A DNA stretch of 9,786 nucleotides from CAZOIA01 sp964579675 (GTDB lineage Bacteria > Planctomycetota > Phycisphaerae > UBA1845 > PWPN01). The stretch's first letter is position 1. Each line of letters opens with the position of its first letter. This document shows positions 1 through 5,366 of this stretch, one piece after another. The position numbers and the translations under genes were made by a program. The notes beneath the pieces are model-generated. The model was not told where the DNA came from. It did no database searches and saw only the letters and a list, made by a program, of their open reading frames with translations. Location: NCBI GenBank assembly GCA_964579675.1, contig CAZOIA010000205.1, positions 1 to 9,786 on the forward strand. The letters are read 5' to 3'.

Positions 1-444
1 GAAACACCTGGGGGCGGCGCCTTCCAACAAGCCGCCCAAAGTGTCATGCACCCTCTGCCGAATGCGCAGTCGCGTGCTGCACCCAAGCGCCGCCCGGCGG
101 CCGGCATGTTCCAGGATGCGCTCCACGGTTCGGGCGTCCACCTCGCAGATGTCCGCGGTGGCCTCGATCGAGCAGCCGTGCCCCAAGCACTTGATGATGC
201 GGACGACCGTTTCGGCGGGCAGCTTGGTGTATTGCATGAGCGAGCCCTGGCGTTCGCTGAAGCGCTGTTGGCAATGGTTGCAGTACAGTCGGCGGATGGC
301 CTGGTCCTTGCCCATCCGCTCGCACACCGAGAGGTTGCCGGCGTCGAACTGGTTGAACAGGTCGCAGTCGGGATTGGGACAGGCGAACATCGCCGAGGGC
401 GGGTGATGCCCTCTTCGGTCGCCATCCGTGGCGGTCTTGGGCAT
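1..444 (-). CDS. Transposase-like protein, N-terminal zinc ribbon and HTH (partial, runs off left edge)
   Basis: The frame reads without a stop from an ATG at 444 to base 1, giving 148 codons with the C-terminus outside the window. Residues 22-27 (CPNPDC) and 55-58 (CNHC) form two cysteine pairs of a zinc ribbon. They are followed by the phrase QRFSERQGSL (60-69), and residues of about 78-113 look like a helix-turn-helix (GCSIEATADICEVDARTVER). This order of zinc ribbon, RFSER-type linker and HTH is the DNA-binding front half of IS1-like transposases and related proteins. The start is supported by a GGGAGG Shine-Dalgarno at 451-456, six bases before the ATG. After residue 118 the sequence (ALGCSTRLRIRQRV...) no longer resembles what I expect before a DDE domain, so the gene may be degraded or diverged there. 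The catalytic domain is not visible, so activity cannot be judged. The family call is from motif order only. Confidence 0.68.
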   Translation of the reverse strand, partial: MPKTATDGDRRGHHPPSAMFACPNPDCDLFNQFDAGNLSVCERMGKDQAIRRLYCNHCQQRFSERQGSLMQYTKLPAETVVRIIKCLGHGCSIEATADICEVDARTVERILEHAGRRAALGCSTRLRIRQRVHDTLGGLLEGAAPRCF

Positions 445-456
445 GGGAGTCCTCCC

Positions 457-493
457 TGCCGATCAGGCATGTGGTTTGCCTGATTCATCGGCA
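457..493 (-). promoter_or_regulatory. Hairpin abutting the ribosome binding site of the transposase-like gene
   Basis: Read on the minus strand, the arm TGCCGATGAATCAGGCA (493-477) pairs with TGCCTGATCGGCA (469-457). This gives 13 base pairs with a four-base bulge in the 5' arm and a seven-base loop, AACCACA. The stem ends exactly where the GGGAGG Shine-Dalgarno (456-451) begins. In a transcript that starts upstream, the stem would sit against the ribosome site. It could be a translational control element, a terminal structure of the mobile element, or both; the second element end is not in the window. Confidence 0.5.
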
Positions 494-608
494 AGGCGAC
501 GCCCAAAGGCCCAGAATCAGCGATGTTCCTTGCCAATATCATGAGGGACTACCGAAAGAAGAGGTTGTCTGGCTGGACCGCGGTTCCTTACGTTGGAATC
601 GGTCAGTC

Positions 609-682
609 TGAGAACGCGAGAGAGTGGGAACGGGAGAAGGTGAAAACGTGAGAAGGTGAGAACGTGAGGAAGTGAAAGGGTT
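609..682. repeat. 16-bp degenerate tandem repeat, about 4.5 copies
   Basis: On the plus strand the unit is AGAAGGTGARAACGTG. Copies lie at 619-634, 635-650, 651-666 and 667-682, with a partial copy at 609-618. The two central copies differ at a single base and the outer ones are more diverged. One strand is purine-rich and the other pyrimidine-rich. It lies between the end of the YchF-like gene and the transposase-like gene and has no convincing reading frame. It looks like an intergenic spacer repeat. Confidence 0.8.
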
Positions 683-697
683 CCGGTATACGAGGCA

Positions 698-1762
698 TCA
701 GACGTTGAACCGGAACTGGATCACGTCGCCGTCCTGGACGGCGTAGTCCTTGCCCTCCAGGCGGACTTTGCCGGCGGCCTTGGCGTCCTTCATGTCGCCG
801 GCGGAGTGCAGGTCGTCGAACGCGACGGTCTCGGCCCGGATGAAGCCTCGGGCGATGTCGGAGTGGATCTTGCCGGCGGCTTCGAGGGCGTGGGTGCCGC
901 GTTTGATCGACCAGGCGCGGACCTCGTCGTCGCCGATGGTCAGGAACGAGATGAGCCCGGTCGCCCCATAACACGCATGGATCAGGCGGTCGCGGGCTGG
1001 CTCGCTGACACCCAGGTCATCGAGGAACGTTTGTCGATCGGCTGCATCCAGTTGGGCGATCTGGTCCTCGCTGTCGGCACATAGCGCAATGGTCGCTTGA
1101 GCGTGCGGATAGTCGAACGGCGGGGGGGCGGCGGCCCGGTCTTCGTTCACGTTGATCACCACGATCAGGGGAAGTTCGGTCAGGAAGGCGAAGCTGGACA
1201 GCGCTTTGCGCTCTTCGTCATTGTGAATCGCGGAGGAGATGGGCTGATCGTTTTCCAGGGCCTCCTGGCAGCGTTGCATCAGCTCCAGTTCGCGCTTCTC
1301 CTGGTCGTGCGTTGAGGTAGGCTTCTTCAGGGCGGTTTCGAGTCGTTCGATCCGCGAGGTGACCTGTTCCAGGTCGCAGAAGCTCAGCTCGGCGGTGAGC
1401 TCTTCGAGATCGGCCCTGGCGTCCACGCGGTTTCGGTAGGGGGGCACGGCCGGGTTCTCGAACGCCCGCACGACCGCGACCAGGGCGTCGCACTGACGGA
1501 CGTGCGGGAGGGTATTGCGGAACTCCGCCTGCTGGGGGGTGGTTTCGTGACTGAACCCGGGGACGTCCAGGCAGTCGATGGTGGCAGGGATGGGCTTTCG
1601 AGGGGCGTACTTGTCGGCCAGCCAGTCGAGACGGGCGTCGGGCACCTTGACCACGGCCAGATGATCACCCCTCTCGTAGTGGTCCGGCGGGGGCTGGCCC
1701 GTGACCGCCCGAAACAGCGTTGATTTGCCGCTCAGTGGTGGGCCTGCGAATGCGATCCGCAT
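698..1762 (-). CDS. YchF/OLA1-type P-loop NTPase with C-terminal TGS domain (divergent G domain)
   Basis: The 354-residue product is close to the usual YchF length of about 363. The P-loop is GPPLSGKS (7-14), the G3-like motif is DVPG (66-69) and the G4-position motif is NVNE (204-207), as in YchF rather than NKxD. A helical segment at about 119-147 matches the coiled-coil arm. Residues of about 266-354 are a near-canonical YchF C-terminus (DUF933/TGS), including EVRAWSIKRGT, ARGFIRAET and EGKDYAVQDGD and ending FRFNV. YchF proteins are ribosome-associated ATPases linked to translation and stress. The G domain is odd: the usual DIAGLVKGAS...GEGLGN stretch is replaced by DVPGFSHETTPQQAEFRN, and the loop that carries catalytic His114 in E. 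coli reads FENPAVPPYRN, with no histidine. I chose the ATG at 1762 because it begins at the conserved first strand. The frame stays open to an ATG at 1906, but that extension is low-complexity and contains a promoter. A GGCGGGG stretch precedes 1762. I give no symbol because this may be a paralogue of the housekeeping ychF. Confidence 0.9.
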   Translation of the reverse strand: MRIAFAGPPLSGKSTLFRAVTGQPPPDHYERGDHLAVVKVPDARLDWLADKYAPRKPIPATIDCLDVPGFSHETTPQQAEFRNTLPHVRQCDALVAVVRAFENPAVPPYRNRVDARADLEELTAELSFCDLEQVTSRIERLETALKKPTSTHDQEKRELELMQRCQEALENDQPISSAIHNDEERKALSSFAFLTELPLIVVINVNEDRAAAPPPFDYPHAQATIALCADSEDQIAQLDAADRQTFLDDLGVSEPARDRLIHACYGATGLISFLTIGDDEVRAWSIKRGTHALEAAGKIHSDIARGFIRAETVAFDDLHSAGDMKDAKAAGKVRLEGKDYAVQDGDVIQFRFNV

Positions 1763-1811
1763 ACCGACCCCGCCTGCAATTAGGGCAAGACCTCGGAACC
1801 GATCACTGGCG

Positions 1812-1839
1812 ATTGTATGCCGGCTCCGGTTCGGGTCAA
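1812..1839 (-). promoter_or_regulatory. Sigma-70-like promoter for the YchF-type gene
   Basis: On the minus strand TTGACC (1839-1834) is followed after 16 bases by TACAAT (1817-1812). Each hexamer matches the sigma-70 consensus at five of six positions. Transcription would begin near 1805, leaving a leader of about 43 bases before the ATG at 1762. This agrees with the shorter start for that gene. Confidence 0.5.
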
Positions 1840-1849
1840 CCAGGGCCGG

Positions 1850-1895
1850 CGGCGGATCGGCCGAGTTGCCAGGCTCGGCCCGGTTCCGATCGCCG
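1850..1895. promoter_or_regulatory. Imperfect inverted repeats in the divergent promoter region
   Basis: The inner repeat is GGCCGAG (1859-1865) with CTCGGCC (1874-1880) around an eight-base spacer. The outer arms pair GATCGG (1855-1860) with CCGATC (1886-1891) and continue, after a one-base bulge, with 1850-1853 against 1892-1895. The two stems overlap by two bases, so they are alternative pairings. The position between two divergent starts would suit an operator, but GC-rich DNA yields such repeats easily. Confidence 0.33.
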
Positions 1896-1928
1896 GGGCC
1901 ATACATGAAGACGCGACCTGCAACGGCC

Positions 1929-1934
1929 GATAAT
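1929..1934 (+). promoter_or_regulatory. Possible -10 element for the formyltransferase-deacetylase gene (leaderless start)
   Basis: GATAAT matches the -10 consensus at five of six positions and ends five bases before the ATG at 1940. There is no Shine-Dalgarno in the preceding bases. A transcript starting at the A of the ATG would be leaderless. A -35 element at the right distance is poor, matching about three of six bases, so this is a weak call. Confidence 0.3.
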
Positions 1935-1939
1935 CAGGC

Positions 1940-3790
1940 ATGGCGCGTGTCGTACTGGTGACAGGAAGGCGATTCCGGCATCTGTGGATGATCGAGTTGG
2001 CGTGCCGGTCCCTCGGCGGTGCGGTCGTGGGTGGGCTGGTGCAGGCGCCGGCCCCGCCGCGGACGCCCGGCGGCGATCGCTGGTCGCGGGTGAAGCGGTC
2101 GGCTAAGCGGGCGCTGCTGCAAGTGGGCATCCGGACGCCGGTCTACCTCGACCTGACGCCGGCTGATCGGCATCTCTGGATGGAACACGGCGAACCCCGG
2201 CTCTGCTGGCAGGAGTGGTGTGGCAAGCAGGTCCACGTGACGACCGATCCCAACGACGAGGCTGCCATTGCCTGGCTGGAGCGCATCGCCCCCGATCTGG
2301 TGCTCGTGTTCGGCGGGAAGATCCTCTCGGCGCGGTGGTTCGAGCAGCCCCGGCTCGGGGCGATGAACCTGCACTACGGGTTGACATCGGGGTACCGTGG
2401 CAGTGAGTCCGTGGTGTGGGCGGCGTATCAGCGCAACTGGTCCGGGATCGGGGCGACGATCCACTATCTCGACGCCGGAATCGACACCGGCCCGGTAATC
2501 AGCCACGTTCCGGTTGACCTGCGCCCGGGCGACAACCTGGATGCTCTGACCGCCCGGGTGTACTGGGCAGGCATGAACGAGTTGGTCCGACTGGCGGATC
2601 GGAGCATCAATGAGGACCAGCGGCTGGCCGTGCAGGAGGTGGCCCGCGATCGTGCGCATTTCTACCCGTCGGGGCGGTGCACGTATGACATCCGGCGAAT
2701 TGCCGACCGTCACGTTCGGCAACGAGCGAATGGCGGCCGCGACCACAATGGGCGATACGATGAGTCGATCGAGCAGCGGGGCGATCCGGCCGGTCTGCAG
2801 GCGTGGTCTGAGAGTCTGGCGGCACAGCCGGTGGGCCGGGACCGGCTGCCCGCAGGTGTATATATCTTCCTTTACCACGATCTGTGCCCGGCTCACGAGC
2901 GCTCGTGGCAGCGGCGCGCGGAAATCAGCACGGACCCGGGCAACTTCCGCAAGCACCTGCGTTACCTCGCGGACAACGGCCAATGGGTCTCGCCCGCCTG
3001 CGCGTACGCTCGCCTCGCACGGAATGATGTCGATTCACCGCTGTTCGTACTGACGTTCGACGACGGATTTGCCTCGGTCTACCACCATGCCCGCGAGATC
3101 GTTTCCGAACTGGGCATCGAGCCGATGCTGTTTCTCAACGGGGCGACGCTGGCCGAGGGGCACGTGCACTATCGTGTGCTGGCCGCCATCCTCGCTGCTG
3201 AGGATCGTGCCGACACGCTGGTTGAAACGATCCGGGCCTCTGCGCCGCGCCGGCTTGCCCGCAGGCCGCCAAGACCCGCGACGGTCGGGCGATGGTTGAA
3301 ACAGCACTACGATCGGACCTGGACGGATCGTCTGGCGATATCGGCATACCGGCGTCACCACGATCGCCTGCCGACGTCGCTGTATCTGGACCACGTTCAG
3401 CTCGCGGAACTGCTTGCCGCCGGTTGGACGGTGGGGAATCACACGTGGTCACACGCGCGGCTGGCCCGGCTCCCGCCGGACGATGTGGCCGATGAGCTGG
3501 AGCGTAACGAGCGTTGGCTCGCGGACACGACCGGCCAGACTCCCAGTTGGGTTTCGTATCCGTACGGGTTCTGGAACGACGTGGGTCCGGCTGCGATCCA
3601 GTGGGTCGAGCGCGATCCGACCCGCGTGGGCGTGATGGCAGAGGGTGGGGTCAACTTTGTGCTGGAACGGGCAGCACTGTGCCGGATCCCGATCGGCGAC
3701 GACGATCTCACCGGCTTTCGCCGGCGGCTGCATCAGTCTATCCTTGTCAGTCAGCAGGACCAGTTTCGCGCGGTGCTGGAAAGGGTTTGA
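1940..3790 (+). CDS. Formyltransferase-polysaccharide deacetylase fusion protein
   Basis: This 616-residue protein has two catalytic domains in one uninterrupted frame. Residues 1 to about 245 are a Formyl_trans_N domain (10-formyltetrahydrofolate-dependent): a Rossmann-like first strand (VVLVTGRRFRH), then MNLHYGL with N143 and H145, and LDAGIDTGPVI with D182. These three residues match the catalytic Asn-His-Asp triad of the family. A variable linker (about 246-304) leads to a NodB-type carbohydrate esterase 4 domain: YIFLYHDLCP (308-317), TFDDGF with D374/D375, HTWSH with metal ligands H501 and H505, and YPYGFWND (540-547). The gap between TFDDG and the HxxxH motif is about 125 residues, longer than in simple NodB proteins. 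No signal peptide or membrane segment is seen, so it is probably cytoplasmic, perhaps acting on nucleotide-linked or lipid-linked amino sugars. The substrate is unknown. It stands 18 bp before the sulfatase and is probably cotranscribed with it. The start fits the first strand of the fold, although no Shine-Dalgarno is present. Confidence 0.9.
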   Translation: MARVVLVTGRRFRHLWMIELACRSLGGAVVGGLVQAPAPPRTPGGDRWSRVKRSAKRALLQVGIRTPVYLDLTPADRHLWMEHGEPRLCWQEWCGKQVHVTTDPNDEAAIAWLERIAPDLVLVFGGKILSARWFEQPRLGAMNLHYGLTSGYRGSESVVWAAYQRNWSGIGATIHYLDAGIDTGPVISHVPVDLRPGDNLDALTARVYWAGMNELVRLADRSINEDQRLAVQEVARDRAHFYPSGRCTYDIRRIADRHVRQRANGGRDHNGRYDESIEQRGDPAGLQAWSESLAAQPVGRDRLPAGVYIFLYHDLCPAHERSWQRRAEISTDPGNFRKHLRYLADNGQWVSPACAYARLARNDVDSPLFVLTFDDGFASVYHHAREIVSELGIEPMLFLNGATLAEGHVHYRVLAAILAAEDRADTLVETIRASAPRRLARRPPRPATVGRWLKQHYDRTWTDRLAISAYRRHHDRLPTSLYLDHVQLAELLAAGWTVGNHTWSHARLARLPPDDVADELERNERWLADTTGQTPSWVSYPYGFWNDVGPAAIQWVERDPTRVGVMAEGGVNFVLERAALCRIPIGDDDLTGFRRRLHQSILVSQQDQFRAVLERV

Positions 3791-3808
3791 GGTATCGGAG
3801 GCTTACCC

Positions 3809-5209
3809 ATGAGTCGATACGTGCTCGTTGTTCTGGTCGTTCTTGCAGGAATGGGCCCCGGCTACGGGGCTGATGCGGCGCCGGAAGAGCGAACGAATGT
3901 CGTGCTGATCATGACGGACGATCAGGGGGCCTGGTCGGCGGGGTGCTATGGAAACGCTGAAGCTCACACGCCGGTGATCGACCGGCTTGCCGCCGACGGC
4001 GTCCGGCTCACCCACGCGTTCGCCGCCACCCCCGTGTGCTCCCCGAGCCGGGCCACGTTCTTTACCGGCCGAATCCCTTCCCAGCACGGCATCCACGACT
4101 GGATCAAGTGGGAGAACATCGGCCCGCGGGCACGGTATTGCCTTGAGGGCGAAGTGACGCTCAGCGACATCCTGGCCCAACACGGATATGCCTGCGGACT
4201 GGTCGGCAAGTGGCACCTGGGCGACAACATGCACCCGCAAGCAGGTTTCACGTACTGGTACGTCCTGCCGCAAGGATCGAGCCGGTACCAGGATGCGGAG
4301 GTGATCTGGCAGGGCGAGATCATCAAGACCAAAGGCTACCTGACCGACCGCATCACCGATCGGGCGATCGGTTTCCTGGACGCGCATCGGGATCGGCCTT
4401 TCTACCTCGAAGTGCAGTACAACGCGCCGCACGGGCCGTGGAGCGGCCACGATCCTGAGCTGGTCAGTCTGTTCAAGGAGTGCCCGTTCGATTCGATCCC
4501 CAAACTGCCGGTGCATCCGTGGGCCTCGGTAAGCACCGGGCACATCGGCAAACGTGAATCCCTCGCCCAGTACTTCGCCGCCTGCGCCGGAATCGATCGC
4601 GGGGTGGGGCGGATCGTGAAGTATCTCGACAACCTCGGGCTCAGCGGCAGCACACTGGTCATCTTCACCAGTGACCAGGGATTCTGTGTCGGGCATCACG
4701 GCATCTGGGGCAAGGGCAACGGCACGAACCCCCGCAACATGTACGACACCTCGCTCCGGGTGCCGATGATCTTCCGGCACCCGGGACACCTGCCGGGGGG
4801 TCGCGTGTTGGACGCCCTGGTCAGTGCGTACGATTTCCTGCCCACGGTGCTGGACTACCTGGGCCTGCCGCCGTCGCCGGGCCGCAACCTGCCCGGGTGG
4901 AGCTTCGCCGCCCTGGTCCGCGGCCAGGCATCGGACGACTATGCCGATGTCATATACGGCGAATACGGACACACCCGCATGATCCGCACCCGCCACCACA
5001 AGTACGTTCACCGGGCCGACGGTGGTCCCCTGGAGCTCTACGACCTGAAGAACGATCCCGACGAAAGCACCAACCTTGCCGATGCAGGCGAGCACCGCGG
5101 GCTGAAGATTCAACTGCGAACCTGGCTGTTCAAGTGGTTCGATCGCTACGTGGAGGCCGGCGCCGACCCGGTGGGGCACGAGTACCTCCACCCCCGGGAC
5201 CGGAAATGA
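3809..5209 (+). CDS. Secreted type I (formylglycine-dependent) sulfatase
   Basis: The protein has 466 residues, the usual size for a single-domain S1-family sulfatase that hydrolyses sulfate esters. An N-terminal hydrophobic stretch (4-20, ending GYGADAA) looks like a signal peptide, which places it in the periplasm or outside. Catalytic features are complete: metal-binding D37/D38 (TDDQG), the formylglycine signature CSPSRATFFTG with C77 as the residue to be modified, GKWHLG (K134, H136), APHGP (H208), TSDQGF (D289/Q290), HHG (295-297) and GKG (K302). The C-terminal part has the common YGEYGHTRMIRT and LYDLKNDPDESTNLA segments. A GGAGG at 3797-3801 precedes the ATG by seven bases. Activation needs a formylglycine-generating enzyme that is not in the window. 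The substrate is not readable from sequence, but the neighbouring transporter and oxidoreductase point to a sulfated sugar or glycan. Confidence 0.97.
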   Translation: MSRYVLVVLVVLAGMGPGYGADAAPEERTNVVLIMTDDQGAWSAGCYGNAEAHTPVIDRLAADGVRLTHAFAATPVCSPSRATFFTGRIPSQHGIHDWIKWENIGPRARYCLEGEVTLSDILAQHGYACGLVGKWHLGDNMHPQAGFTYWYVLPQGSSRYQDAEVIWQGEIIKTKGYLTDRITDRAIGFLDAHRDRPFYLEVQYNAPHGPWSGHDPELVSLFKECPFDSIPKLPVHPWASVSTGHIGKRESLAQYFAACAGIDRGVGRIVKYLDNLGLSGSTLVIFTSDQGFCVGHHGIWGKGNGTNPRNMYDTSLRVPMIFRHPGHLPGGRVLDALVSAYDFLPTVLDYLGLPPSPGRNLPGWSFAALVRGQASDDYADVIYGEYGHTRMIRTRHHKYVHRADGGPLELYDLKNDPDESTNLADAGEHRGLKIQLRTWLFKWFDRYVEAGADPVGHEYLHPRDRK

Positions 5210-5232
5210 TGCCCGTATGGTCTTCGTTCGCA

Positions 5233-5263
5233 CCGGCTGGCCCGAGTCCAGAGGGCTGGCCGG
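5233..5263 (+). other. Hairpin in the sulfatase-symporter gap
   Basis: CCGGCTGGCC (5233-5242) pairs with GGCTGGCCGG (5254-5263) over ten positions, including two G-U pairs in RNA, around an 11-base loop. It begins about 23 bases after the sulfatase stop. No T-run follows, so it is not a standard intrinsic terminator. It could damp readthrough or protect the upstream message. The 157-bp gap also has room for a promoter, but I see no convincing pair of hexamers. Confidence 0.3.
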
Positions 5264-5366
5264 CGTTGGCCTAACCAACTCCTTACTCAACAATTGGACC
5301 GCAGATGATAACGCCAGTAGACTCCCGGCGGCAGCATGGGATCGCGGTGCGAGGGAGACCGGGTCA

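Noticed and set aside
46..483. A plus-strand open frame of 145 codons over the transposase-like gene
   Set aside because: It is the same-register antisense of a gene with clear zinc-ribbon cysteines and a Shine-Dalgarno, and it has no domain of its own.
513..536. A possible promoter for the transposase-like gene (TTGGCA and GATTCT on the minus strand)
   Set aside because: The spacer is only 12 bases, too short for a sigma-70 promoter.
523..650. A short plus-strand frame of about 42 codons in the left spacer
   Set aside because: Its second half is made of the 16-bp tandem repeat and there is no good ribosome site or recognisable similarity.
609..682. The tandem repeat as a possible CRISPR array
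   Set aside because: The units are head-to-tail with no unique spacers, and no cas gene is present.
603..974. A minus-strand frame that runs through the 16-bp repeat with a Phe-, Ser- and Thr-rich tail
   Set aside because: It overlaps the true YchF C-terminus in another frame and the tail is only translated repeat.
1934..2983. A 349-codon minus-strand open frame opposite the formyltransferase domain
   Set aside because: It is arginine- and proline-rich with no motif, while the plus strand holds a complete formyltransferase active site.
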